Shown piece after piece: positions 34,929 through 43,474 of a DNA stretch of 64,000 bases. The notes beneath the pieces are model-generated. The model was not told the DNA's origin. It did no database searches and saw nothing but the letters and a program-made list of their open reading frames with translations. Every line of letters begins with the position of its first letter. Position 1 is the stretch's first letter. The stretch comes from Flavobacterium chungbukense (GTDB taxonomy: Bacteria; Bacteroidota; Bacteroidia; Flavobacteriales; Flavobacteriaceae). The translations under genes and the position numbers were made by a program. The DNA lies in contig NZ_JAJGZV010000011.1 in the NCBI RefSeq assembly GCF_020805785.1, forward strand, positions 79,152 to 143,151. The letters are read 5' to 3'.

Positions 34929-36632
34929 CTAAATATTTTTCTTTTTTAATTCTTTTACAGCATAATCGCAAGCTCTGGCAGTTAAAGCCATATAGGTTAA
35001 AGAAGGATTCTGGCAAGCACTTGAAGGCATGCAAGATCCATCAGTAACAAATACATTGCTCACTTCGTGCATTTGATTCCATCTGTTCAAGACAGATTCT
35101 TTTGGATCATTTCCCATACGGGCAGTTCCCATTTCATGGATTGTCATCCCGGGATAACAGCCATTATCGTAAGCTTTTACATTTTTAACGCCGGCAGCTT
35201 CAAGCATTTCTGCGGCATCGTACATCATATCTTCTCGCATTTTAGCTTCATTTTCTTTGTATTCACAATCTATAGCTAAAACAGGTTGTCCCCATTTGTC
35301 TGTTTTGGAATGATCGATGTACACTTTGTTTTCGTAGTAAGGAAGCATTTCTCCAAAGCCTCCCAATCCCATAGTCCACGAGTCAGCCGGTTTTGATAAA
35401 ATATCTTTGAAATCGCCGCCAAAATCTAATTCGGCTACTTCTTTATGCCAATGGCCTCTGCTTGCTGCACCTTGATATCCAAAACCACGTAAGTAATCTC
35501 TTTTATCACCGTTAAAATTCTGATATCTTGGGATATAAATACCATTAGGTCTTCTTCCATAGGTATATTTATCTTCAAAACCTTCAACAGTTCCTTCTGC
35601 ACCGCATCTAAAGTGATGATCCATTAAATTGTGGCCCAGATGTCCGCTGCCATTGCCCAAACCATTAGGATGAGCTTCAGAAGTCGAATTCAATAAAACA
35701 AATGTTGAACCTAGTGTTGAACCATTTACGAAAACAATTTTGGCATAAAATTCCATGGTTTCATTAGTCTGCGAATCAATTACCATTACACCTTTGGCTT
35801 TTTTTGTTTCCTTATCATAAATAATATGATTAACAATCGAATAAGGACGAACAGTCAGTTTTTTTGTAGCCATAGCAGCAGGAAGAGTAGAAGACTGCGT
35901 ACTGAAATAAGCGCCAAAGGGACAACCTCTGCTGCACAAATTTCTGTATTGGCAATTTCCTCTTCCTAAATGAGGTACAGTTAGATTTGCTGAACGACCA
36001 ATAGTTAAAATTCTTGATTTATTGTAGTGTTTTTCGATACGTTCTTTTACTGACTTTTCTACACAGTTCATATCCATTGGCGGCAAAAATTGACCATCTG
36101 GTAATAAAGGCCAATTTTCATTTTGACCACTTATTCCAGCAAATTTTTCTACATAATCATACCACGGAGCAATATCTTTATATCGGATTGGCCAGTCATT
36201 GCCATGACCGTCTTTCAGGTTGTCTTCAAAATTATGATCGCTAAAACGATAGCTTTGACGTCCCCACATTAAAGACTTTCCACCAACGTGAAAACCTCTG
36301 TACCAATCAAAACGCTTGTCTTCGGTATATGGACACTCTAAATCGTTTACCCACCAGCTTTCATTGGCTTGACTATATGGATAATCTCTGGTTTGTACAG
36401 GATGCGTTCTCTTTTGTTCCTCAGTCAATTTTCCGCAATAGGCAATTTCCCAAGGTGCTTTCATTGCTGATTCATAATCTTTAACATGTTCGATGTTTTT
36501 TCCACGTTCCAGCATTAAGACCTTTAATCCCTTTTGCGTTAATTCTTTAGCAGCCCATCCGCCACTTATTCCTGAACCTATGACAATTGCATCATAAGTA
36601 TTTTGCTTTTTTAAATCAGTATTGATATTCAC
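34929..36632 (-). CDS. GMC family FAD-dependent sugar dehydrogenase, large subunit
   Basis: A 567-residue flavoprotein. FAD-binding motif GSGISGG is at residues 19-25; the GMC C-terminal end has His499 (IHEMGTARMG) and Asn542 (CQNPSLTYMALTAR) as the usual active-site pair. A cysteine motif, C227-x5-C233-x3-C237 (NCQYRNLCSRGCPFG), resembles the site of the Fe-S cluster in bacterial FAD-glucose and fructose dehydrogenases. With the subunit-3 gene upstream and a cytochrome c downstream it looks like a glucoside 3-dehydrogenase that oxidises C3 of glycosides. It has no signal; export would ride with the Tat signal of the small subunit. Confidence 0.9.
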   Translation of the reverse strand: MNINTDLKKQNTYDAIVIGSGISGGWAAKELTQKGLKVLMLERGKNIEHVKDYESAMKAPWEIAYCGKLTEEQKRTHPVQTRDYPYSQANESWWVNDLECPYTEDKRFDWYRGFHVGGKSLMWGRQSYRFSDHNFEDNLKDGHGNDWPIRYKDIAPWYDYVEKFAGISGQNENWPLLPDGQFLPPMDMNCVEKSVKERIEKHYNKSRILTIGRSANLTVPHLGRGNCQYRNLCSRGCPFGAYFSTQSSTLPAAMATKKLTVRPYSIVNHIIYDKETKKAKGVMVIDSQTNETMEFYAKIVFVNGSTLGSTFVLLNSTSEAHPNGLGNGSGHLGHNLMDHHFRCGAEGTVEGFEDKYTYGRRPNGIYIPRYQNFNGDKRDYLRGFGYQGAASRGHWHKEVAELDFGGDFKDILSKPADSWTMGLGGFGEMLPYYENKVYIDHSKTDKWGQPVLAIDCEYKENEAKMREDMMYDAAEMLEAAGVKNVKAYDNGCYPGMTIHEMGTARMGNDPKESVLNRWNQMHEVSNVFVTDGSCMPSSACQNPSLTYMALTARACDYAVKELKKKNI

Positions 36633-36673
36633 GAATGTCTTTTTAGTAATTAATAATTAAAAGTGTCTTGTTT

Positions 36674-37234
36674 TTATACCGCCCAGGCTTTTTGACCGGC
36701 AACATAATCGACATTACCATCATACTTGCCTGGTATTGGTAAATACTCTCTCGCGATTGTACAGCCAATTTCAGAAGAAAAATATCCTAAGAGAGTTAAG
36801 TCTCTGGCAATTAAAAAGAATGAAGGTTCTTTGTTGTTGTCAATAGATTCTTGTCGAAGATCAGTTATCAGCAATTTTTTTTCGTCATTATTAAGGTTTA
36901 AGAATTCCTTATTGAATTTGGTTTTACTTTTTACCAGCATATTATCAAATCCATTTTTGAAAACTTTCTGCAAATCTGGAGGATAACATTCTTTTATAAC
37001 CAGTGGAATAAAAGCACCTACACCTGAGTCTTTCGCTCCGGGTGAAGCTGCAGTTGTTGGTAAAATTATTTCTGAAAATTCAGCTAATATTTCTTCATCT
37101 GTACTTGAAAAAATGTAAGTATTGTTTGTCGGATCAAATACAGTAAAACTTTCAAATAAAACGCCCATTGTTGAGGCAGAAAGTGCTCCACCCAATAAGT
37201 AAGCAAACTTTTTTAATGCTTCTCTTCTTTCCAT
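36674..37234 (-). CDS. Gluconate 2-dehydrogenase subunit 3-like, small subunit of the GMC dehydrogenase
   Basis: A 186-residue protein of the gluconate 2-dehydrogenase subunit 3 family. It begins with a twin-arginine-like signal (MERREALKKFAYLLGGA) and a hydrophobic stretch, then ILAEFSEIILPTTAASPGAKD, DSGVGAFIPLVIKEC and GYFSSEIGC typical of the family. Such subunits act as Tat hitch-hiker partners and chaperones for GMC catalytic subunits. It is the first gene of the ten-gene operon, with AT-rich promoter-like DNA upstream (37235-37496) where I see no clear consensus element. Confidence 0.9.
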   Translation of the reverse strand: MERREALKKFAYLLGGALSASTMGVLFESFTVFDPTNNTYIFSSTDEEILAEFSEIILPTTAASPGAKDSGVGAFIPLVIKECYPPDLQKVFKNGFDNMLVKSKTKFNKEFLNLNNDEKKLLITDLRQESIDNNKEPSFFLIARDLTLLGYFSSEIGCTIAREYLPIPGKYDGNVDYVAGQKAWAV

Positions 37235-37496
37235 TTACAAAATATTAATAATACTGTTTATTTATTGAGGATAATATATTTATTAATCATTTACAATAAT
37301 AGTAAAAAAAATACTATATATGTATTTTTAGTATTAAATAAATGATAAAAATTTACAATTGCTAATTAATAAAACGTTTTAGTAACTATTTTTAAAATTA
37401 ACTACCTCCTTTTGATAATTAGTAAGAAAAAATGCAAAATTTTAAGAGTTGCTTTTTCAAATCACGGATTAAGATCTTTATTTTTAGTCACATAGA

Positions 37497-37800
37497 ATGA
37501 GATGCCTGTATCTTCGGAAAGTTAAAGTAGAAACCATCAATCCAGGCGCAGAAAAAGCTATAAAAATTTCATTCACTATTACAGCCAAAACAGGTGCTGA
37601 ATATTTTGTTAAGGTTTCATTTTATCTGATAAACGATCAGATGTTGTCGAAAAAAGTAATTTTGGCAAGAATCGGTGTTCGTATGTTCTTGAAAAAGAAA
37701 TTTACCAATTCGATTATCTAGGCCGTCGTCAAATAGAAAACTATGCCGACCGTAATTATGCTATATGCCAAGTCAATTTCTTTCAATTATCAAATTCAGT
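37497..37800 (+). pseudogene. Relic of a GH2 beta-galactosidase
   Basis: Plus-strand codons give KVKVETINPGAEKAIKISF and TAKTGAEYFVKVSFYLIND, resembling the domain after the GH2 barrel. A jump then leads to ARIGVRMFL and KKFTN, and after a +1 shift to FDYLGRRQIENYADRNYA. The latter equals the strongly conserved Y.GRGP.ENY.DR motif of the beta-galactosidase small-chain domain. Internal deletion, frameshift and in-frame stops show the gene is dead. A 74-codon open frame at 37497-37721 is only part of this relic. A terminator follows. Confidence 0.68.
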
Positions 37801-37832
37801 TAAGTAAAAAGTAAACTGTTTATAAAATTGAC

Positions 37833-37867
37833 AGCCTCCAAAGTTATTTGATTTTGGAGGCTTTTTT
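37833..37867 (+). terminator. Rho-independent terminator behind the GH2 relic
   Basis: AGCCTCCAAA (37833-37842) pairs with TTTGGAGGCT (37853-37862), followed by a T-run to 37867. On the plus strand it follows the relic and precedes the response regulator, so it is probably the surviving terminator of the lost gene. Confidence 0.8.
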
Positions 37868-37965
37868 GTTTAGTGAAGATCAAGCTGAATTGTGAAGTGG
37901 AAATTGTATAATGATGCGCAGAAATTGTATGAAGAACATCCATTTGGACTTTTTAATTTAGCAGT

Positions 37966-38364
37966 ATGAAATACAGGAATATTTTAATGGTGGATGATGA
38001 TGCCGACGATGCCGAAATTTTCGGTATCGCGCTCCATGCGATTGATCTAAATATTAAATATTCAATCCAAAATAATGCGCTTGATGCTTTGAAAATGCTG
38101 CAAGCTCCAAAGAAAACTCCTGATATAATTTTCCTAGATTATCATATGCCGTATCTTGACGGATCGGAATTTCTTAAACTGCTCAGGAAAATTAAAGGGC
38201 TTGAAAAAATTCCTGTTGTGCTTTACTCAGGACATTCGGGAGCACTTGTTAAAGATGCTGCGACAAAATTCAAAAAAGTTCAGTTTCTAAAAAAGCAGCA
38301 AAGCTTGAAAGATCTTACTGGTTTGCTACAGCACATACTTTTACCGGTTCCAACTTCTAAGTAA
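37966..38364 (+). CDS. Single-domain response regulator (CheY-like)
   Basis: A 132-residue receiver domain with the acidic pocket (MVDDDADD, residues 8-15), the phosphoacceptor Asp58 in IIFLDYHMP, Ser/Thr in LYSGHSG and a Lys pair in QFLKKQQ near residue 105. There is no output domain. It belongs to the receiver-only group common in Bacteroidota, which work with hybrid kinases or phosphatases. No kinase is adjacent, so the partner is unknown. It is monocistronic after a terminator. Confidence 0.9.
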   Translation: MKYRNILMVDDDADDAEIFGIALHAIDLNIKYSIQNNALDALKMLQAPKKTPDIIFLDYHMPYLDGSEFLKLLRKIKGLEKIPVVLYSGHSGALVKDAATKFKKVQFLKKQQSLKDLTGLLQHILLPVPTSK

Positions 38365-38465
38365 CAGCTGTAACAGATTCTGTACTCATTCAAATATCTA
38401 ATCCTGTAAATAATTTTGCGGCACAGCGTTTGTGCTTCGCATCTCATGTCTAATTGTAAAGAAAT

Positions 38466-38618
38466 ATGAAAACGAAAATGAAAACGAATAGAAAATATAA
38501 AAAGAATAATATGCATTATGGTACTGAATCCAGAAAAAGAAAGGATCTTATCATCAATTTCACAGTTTTATCCATTGCAGGTGTTATAGCACTGTTTTTG
38601 ATTTCGAAAGTAGCATAG
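38466..38618 (+). CDS. Small single-pass membrane protein (hypothetical)
   Basis: A 50-residue ORF with a strongly basic N-terminal half (KTKMKTNRKYKKNN) and one C-terminal hydrophobic helix (LIINFTVLSIAGVIALFLIS). The order fits a tail-anchored or single-pass membrane peptide with the basic end in the cytoplasm. I know no family. It lies about 100 bp after the response regulator and may share its transcript. Confidence 0.4.
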   Translation: MKTKMKTNRKYKKNNMHYGTESRKRKDLIINFTVLSIAGVIALFLISKVA

Positions 38619-38663
38619 TGTTGTTAAAGCATTTTTTGGTGTAAGCAATATCATATTCAAATT

Positions 38664-38762
38664 ATGTTTGCACAATTTTTACATCATCTTATAATAGACT
38701 CACTTTGTCTATTCATATATATAGCTCTTGTTTTTTTGTACGGAACTGAGTTTGCGCAGTGA
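38664..38762 (+). CDS. Very small hydrophobic ORF (hypothetical)
   Basis: A 32-residue ORF, MFAQFLHHLIIDSLCLFIYI then ALVFLYGTEFAQ, with one hydrophobic segment. It lies 45 bp after the 38466 ORF. Length alone makes chance likely; it is listed because both ORFs encode a membrane helix and lie in a row. Confidence 0.2.
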   Translation: MFAQFLHHLIIDSLCLFIYIALVFLYGTEFAQ

Positions 38763-38844
38763 TGGATAAAATTATGTTTCCCTATAACAAATGTACTTTA
38801 GATTGTAGCAGCAGTAATTTTCTATGCGAAATAATATAATCGCA

Positions 38845-38890
38845 AGGAAAGCAACGAAAAATAATAAGCCATTCCATTACGGAGTGGCTT
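38845..38890 (+). repeat. Dispersed terminator-like repeat, copy 3
   Basis: Identical to 26804-26849 over 46 bases. The hairpin core is at 38866-38890 and is followed here by a T-rich run, so this copy can end plus-strand transcription from the small ORFs. Confidence 0.75.
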
Positions 38891-38924
38891 TTTTATTTAT
38901 AGTATAGGTAAGGAAACACTAATT

Positions 38925-39212
38925 TTAGCTGAGCATTTCAAAACTTCCCGGCTTTTCTTCATTTGCATCGTATTCTCCCGCAGAATTTTCATTTAGATCT
39001 TCTTCTTCCCAATCATTTTCATCATACTCTGATTCGAAATCATATTCTAAATTATCTTCCAAATCTCCAAGTTCTAGATTATAATGATTAGAAGATGTCA
39101 GACTATTATTGTAATCCCCTTCTAAATAGTCGTCGTAATTTAATAGTAGCTGTTCCTCATAAGAATTCATTTCAAAATCAAATTCTTTAGATGCGTAATT
39201 GTCAGATCTCAT
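38925..39212 (-). CDS. Small, very acidic hypothetical protein
   Basis: About 95 residues from the ATG at 39212 (MRSDNYASKEFDFEMNS); the longer frame to 39242 adds ten basic-hydrophobic residues. More than a third of residues are Asp or Glu, with many Asn and Tyr (LNYDDYLEGDYNN, DNLEYDFESEYDENDWEEED), no hydrophobic core and no signal peptide, so it is probably disordered. I recognise no family. The gap 39213-39752 upstream is AT-rich with no gene and holds the promoter region of the plus-strand cluster. Confidence 0.45.
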   Translation of the reverse strand: MRSDNYASKEFDFEMNSYEEQLLLNYDDYLEGDYNNSLTSSNHYNLELGDLEDNLEYDFESEYDENDWEEEDLNENSAGEYDANEEKPGSFEMLS

Positions 39213-39752
39213 ATTGATAAGTTTTAAAGAGTAAATAAACATATCTAATTTTTCAATTAGATTATTCTAAATTACAGTTTAGAATATCAGATTAGTTATA
39301 TGATTTTCTTTCAGTATTGTCAAATTTTCATTTGTAAAAAATTGAGTCATAAAAGAGAAGGGATTATTTAATTTTTTTGCAACCTATTGAATTATAATAA
39401 AAAGTTGCATAATCACTAGAGCTTTCGAAACTGACTTTTCTTTATCTTTATCAAAAAGCTTGAAATTGGATTTATTTATTTTTTTATTGTAAATCATGCA
39501 TTGTAGATAGATTCAGCCCTTATATGAATCAAAAAGTTTAAAAATTGACACAATTTGTATTTTTAAATTCAATAATAATATTGTTCTTTGAATAGTGAAC
39601 TTTCTTACAATTTTTTAAAAATATTCCTGATAGAATTTTTTCCAAGATTGTTCTTCCATTAAATATAAATCTATTGATGCTTTGGCAAATGCCGAAGTTC
39701 TGATTATTTAAAAAATCACATCTCTTTACCGACTATCTAAAAAAACATATAT

Positions 39753-41180
39753 ATGTCAGACAGCAATTATTCAAGAAGAAAATTTTTAGCAGATACTTTA
39801 TTAGCTGCCGCCGCTGCAACCGCAGTACCAAGCTTCTTGTTTTCAAGTGAATTAAAATTTAAAGGAAAAACTGCCGACAAAGTAAATCTTGCCTGTGTCG
39901 GAATTGGTAATCGGGGTGCAGATATAATTCGTGAACTCTACAATACAGGATTGGCAAATATCGTAGCACTATGTGATGTAGATATGGAAGCGCCTCAAAC
40001 TTTAGATATATTGAAACAGTTTCCTGATGTGCCTCGATTTAAGGATTTCAGACAAATGTTCGATAAAATGGGAAATCAAATAGAAGCAGTTTGCATTGGT
40101 ACTCCTGATTTTTCTCATTTTCCCATTACAATGATGGCAATTAATCTTGGGAAACATGTTTATGTGGAAAAACCAATGGCACGTACTTTTAACGAAGTCG
40201 AGCTTATGATGAAAGCTGCAAAAAAACATCCAAAAGTAGTAACCCAAATGGGAAATCAGGGACATTCTGAAGCTAATTATTTTCAGTTTAAAGCTTGGAC
40301 GGAAGCAGGAATTATAAAAGACGTAACTGCCATTACTGCGCATATGAATTCGCCTAGACGCTGGCACGGATGGGATCCTAAAATCAATTCGTTTCCACCT
40401 GCTGAACCTATACCAACGACTTTAGATTGGAACATTTGGCAGATGCAGACTTACGGACATCAATTTAATAAAGAATTTGTAAACGGTCAATGGCGTTGCT
40501 GGTTTGATTTTGGAATGGGAGCTTTAGGAGATTGGGGAGCACATATTCTAGATACGGCTCATCAGTTTTTAGATCTTGGACTTCCTTACGAAGTTGATCC
40601 TATCAAGTTAGACGGGCACAATGATTTTTTCTTTCCGATGTCGACTACACTTTCATTTAAATTTCCAAAAAGAGATAGTAAACCGCCAGTCGAAATAAAA
40701 TGGTATGATGGTGTCGATAATCTTCCTCCCATACCTTCAGGTTATGGAGAACAGGGATTAGATCCGAATATTCCACCGCCAAGCAATGGTGCCGTTTTAC
40801 CTGCTAAACTAAATCCGGGTAAAATTATTTATAGTAAAGATTTGACTTTTAAAGGAGGTTCGCACGGAAGTACTTTGTCGATTATTCCTGAGGAGAAGGC
40901 TAAAGAAATGGCTTCACGTCTGCCTTTTGTTCCAGAAAGTACATCCAATCATTTTGCTAATTTTCTAAAAGCATGTAAAGGAGAAGAAAAAACGAGATCT
41001 CCTTTTGAAATAGCTGGGCCTTTAAGTCAAGTTTTCTGTCTTGGAGTTTTAGCGCAATGGACTGGTGAAAAGATTGTTTTTGATAGAAAAAATAAAATCA
41101 TCACAAGTAGTAAAAATGCAAATGAACTTCTTGTCGGACCTCCGCCACGTAAAGAATGGGAACAATTTTATAAAGTGTAA
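39753..41180 (+). CDS. Tat-exported Gfo/Idh/MocA family oxidoreductase
   Basis: A 475-residue protein with a twin-arginine signal (SRRKFLADTLLAAAAAT) and Rossmann fold (CVGIGNRGADIIREL, ALCDVDME). The EKP motif is intact (YVEKPMART). WRCWFDFGMGALGDWGAHI in the second domain parallels the exported paralogue at 30686. First gene of a four-gene plus-strand cluster with ApbE, another Gfo/Idh protein and a tandem DUF1080 protein. Likely a periplasmic NAD(P)-bound enzyme acting at C3 of sugars; the exact reaction cannot be read. Confidence 0.9.
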   Translation: MSDSNYSRRKFLADTLLAAAAATAVPSFLFSSELKFKGKTADKVNLACVGIGNRGADIIRELYNTGLANIVALCDVDMEAPQTLDILKQFPDVPRFKDFRQMFDKMGNQIEAVCIGTPDFSHFPITMMAINLGKHVYVEKPMARTFNEVELMMKAAKKHPKVVTQMGNQGHSEANYFQFKAWTEAGIIKDVTAITAHMNSPRRWHGWDPKINSFPPAEPIPTTLDWNIWQMQTYGHQFNKEFVNGQWRCWFDFGMGALGDWGAHILDTAHQFLDLGLPYEVDPIKLDGHNDFFFPMSTTLSFKFPKRDSKPPVEIKWYDGVDNLPPIPSGYGEQGLDPNIPPPSNGAVLPAKLNPGKIIYSKDLTFKGGSHGSTLSIIPEEKAKEMASRLPFVPESTSNHFANFLKACKGEEKTRSPFEIAGPLSQVFCLGVLAQWTGEKIVFDRKNKIITSSKNANELLVGPPPRKEWEQFYKV

Positions 41181-41213
41181 GCTTGAATAAAAAATCAAAT
41201 TAATTATTTACTG

Positions 41214-42233
41214 GTGACTAAAATTCTATTAAATAAATCATTTATCTCAATTGTTTTTTTGATCTGCTTGACATCATTTCGTCCAGTTGAATGGAATCGT
41301 TATACTATTACCGGAAAAGCTCAGGGAACAACTTACAGTATTGTTTATTATGGAAAAGACAGTATTATCACAAAGAAAAAAATTGATGAAAAATTAATGG
41401 AGTTAGACAGTTCGCTTTCCTTATACAAAAGCTATTCGAGGATAAATCAGTTTAATAATACTGCAAAAGGAATCGTTCTGGATGATCATTTACTTTCCGT
41501 TATCAAAAAAGCATTACTCGTAAATAAAGATACAGATGGACTTTTTGATATAACGATTTATCCTTTAGTGGAAGCTTGGGGATTTGGTAAAAAAAAGACA
41601 AACAATATTCCAGATGATTCTGAAATACTTTCACTTCGAAACTGTGTAAGCAGCAAATTAATAGAATTGAAAGGAAATTATCTGTCTAAAAAAAAGCCAT
41701 GCGTAAAAATTGATCTCGATGGAATAGCTCAAGGTTACAGCGTCGATGTTTTGGCAGATTTATTGGAACAATATAACATCAATGATTATGTTATAGAATT
41801 AGGAGGAGAGATAAGAGTAAAAGGAACAAAAAAGCCTTCTGGAGAGAAAATGAAAATTGGTATTGAATCGCCTTCAGAAGATGAATTTGATCTTCAGCCG
41901 TTTAACGAAATTATTTCTTTAAATAAAGGAGCTGTCACCACATCTGGAAGCTATAGAAAATTTCATGAAAGCAATGGCCGAAAAATTACACATATTATAA
42001 ATCCTAAAACAGGTTTTCCGCAAGATAATGAACTCATAAGTGTTACTGTATATGCCGATGATGCGATAACTGCCGATGCTTATGACAATGCCCTTATGCT
42101 AATGGGACTCGAAAAAGCGCTGGATTTTGTAGAAAAAAGAAAAAACATTGCTGCTTATTTTATTTATAGAAATAATTCTGGCACTGTTTCCACAAAAGCG
42201 AGCAGTGCTTTTCTAAAATTAAAAACAGACTAA
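41214..42233 (+). CDS. apbE: FAD:protein FMN transferase (ApbE family)
   Basis: A 339-residue protein starting at a GTG codon; that start gives a signal peptide (FISIVFLICLTSF). ApbE hallmarks are present: VKIDLDGIAQGYSVD, ELGGEIRVKG, GAVTTSGSYRKF, THIINPKTGFP and DAYDNALMLMG, the last carrying the Mg-binding Asp. It attaches FMN covalently to a Thr/Ser of exported target proteins. No FMN-binding (FMN_bind) target domain is visible in the window. Its place between two Gfo/Idh genes suggests a flavinylated electron carrier serves this sugar-oxidising cluster, but that is inference. Confidence 0.92.
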   Translation: MTKILLNKSFISIVFLICLTSFRPVEWNRYTITGKAQGTTYSIVYYGKDSIITKKKIDEKLMELDSSLSLYKSYSRINQFNNTAKGIVLDDHLLSVIKKALLVNKDTDGLFDITIYPLVEAWGFGKKKTNNIPDDSEILSLRNCVSSKLIELKGNYLSKKKPCVKIDLDGIAQGYSVDVLADLLEQYNINDYVIELGGEIRVKGTKKPSGEKMKIGIESPSEDEFDLQPFNEIISLNKGAVTTSGSYRKFHESNGRKITHIINPKTGFPQDNELISVTVYADDAITADAYDNALMLMGLEKALDFVEKRKNIAAYFIYRNNSGTVSTKASSAFLKLKTD

Positions 42234-42247
42234 CTATTATAAACCAC

Positions 42248-43462
42248 ATGACACGCAGAGATTTTATACGACAAACAGGCTTATTTACAACGGGCTTATT
42301 ACTGCATCAGCAGATTTTACAAGCGGCTGTTTTAAATGAGAAGAAAAAAAATATTGCCGTTGCAGTAATTGGCTGCGGCGACAGAGGAAACGGATTGAGC
42401 ATTGTTCTTAAAGAAATGCCAGATGATTTTACACTTAAAACAGTTTGTGATGTTTTGCCATTTCGACTTAATCAGGCTAAAACAATCAATAAAACAAGGA
42501 ACTTAAATTGCGAAACAGATTATCGTAAAGTTCTAGATGACAAAAATATTGATGCTGTAATTATTGCCGTGCCCTTATATCTTCATTACGAAATAGCTTC
42601 AGCTGCAATTAAAGCAGGTAAGCATGTTTATCTAGAAAAAACAATGACTTATGATGCAGATCAAGCGCTTGCTTTAGTCAATTTAATGAAACAGCATCCG
42701 AAGCAAGTACTCCAAGTTGGACATCAATACCGATACACGCCGCTTTATTTTAAGGTAAAAGAGATGATTGATAAAAATTATCTTGGCAAGGTTACACAAA
42801 TTGACTGCCGCTGGGATCGTAATGCAAGCTGGCGAAGACCTGTTCCCGAAGGCTGTACAGATAGGCAAATTAACTGGCGTATGTATAAAGAATACTCTGG
42901 AGGACTGCCCGCTGAATTGCTTTCTCATCAGGTTGATTTTATCAATTGGGCATTCAATACACATCCTGATGAAATAATCGGAACGGGCGGAGTAGATTAT
43001 TATAAAGATGGTAGAGAAACTTATGACAATGTTCAGACTATTCTGCGATACAGCAAAGAAGGCATGATTGGAAATTTCGGTGCCACTTGCAGCAATGCAA
43101 AAGACGATTATTTATTTAAAATTAAAGGAACAAAAGGTACGATTCAATTATTGGTTGATGAAGGTGTTTTCTTTCCTGAAAAACAAACAAGAAAAGAATT
43201 AGAAGTTGTCGATGGCGTTACGGGTGCTACAAAAATTGAATGGAACAACGACGGAGGAATTCCAATCTTGAAAGAGAAATCAAAAGACGGAAGCTGGTAC
43301 GCACTTCAGGAATTTTATAAAACGATTAACGAAGGTAGTTTACCAGCATCAAATGTTATTACAGGTGCAACTACTGCTTTCTGTGTACACTTAATGAATA
43401 AATCAATATATGAAGACTCCATCCAAAAATGGAAACCTGAATTTAATCTTACTAATATCTAA
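42248..43462 (+). CDS. Tat-exported Gfo/Idh/MocA family oxidoreductase
   Basis: A 404-residue protein with a Tat-like signal at the very start (MTRRDFIRQTGLFTTGLLL). Rossmann motif AVIGCGDRGNGL, then KTVCDVLPFR; the EKP motif is EKT (VYLEKTMTYD), keeping Lys. GGLPAELLSHQVDFINWAF carries the usual His of this family. It lies 14 bp after apbE and 12 bp before the tandem DUF1080 gene, so the cluster is one operon. The likely task is redox change at a sugar hydroxyl in the periplasm, paired with the DUF1080 protein. Confidence 0.9.
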   Translation: MTRRDFIRQTGLFTTGLLLHQQILQAAVLNEKKKNIAVAVIGCGDRGNGLSIVLKEMPDDFTLKTVCDVLPFRLNQAKTINKTRNLNCETDYRKVLDDKNIDAVIIAVPLYLHYEIASAAIKAGKHVYLEKTMTYDADQALALVNLMKQHPKQVLQVGHQYRYTPLYFKVKEMIDKNYLGKVTQIDCRWDRNASWRRPVPEGCTDRQINWRMYKEYSGGLPAELLSHQVDFINWAFNTHPDEIIGTGGVDYYKDGRETYDNVQTILRYSKEGMIGNFGATCSNAKDDYLFKIKGTKGTIQLLVDEGVFFPEKQTRKELEVVDGVTGATKIEWNNDGGIPILKEKSKDGSWYALQEFYKTINEGSLPASNVITGATTAFCVHLMNKSIYEDSIQKWKPEFNLTNI

Positions 43463-43474
43463 ACCACATACAGT

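Noticed and set aside
34912..35034. N-terminal extension of the Gfo/Idh protein
   Set aside because: It overlaps the GMC gene end and encodes Cys-rich sequence before the Rossmann motif; the ATG at 34911 starts right at the motif.
37497..37721. 74-residue ORF as a real small gene
   Set aside because: Its sequence and the following shifted frame match GH2 beta-galactosidase domains, so it is part of a relic.
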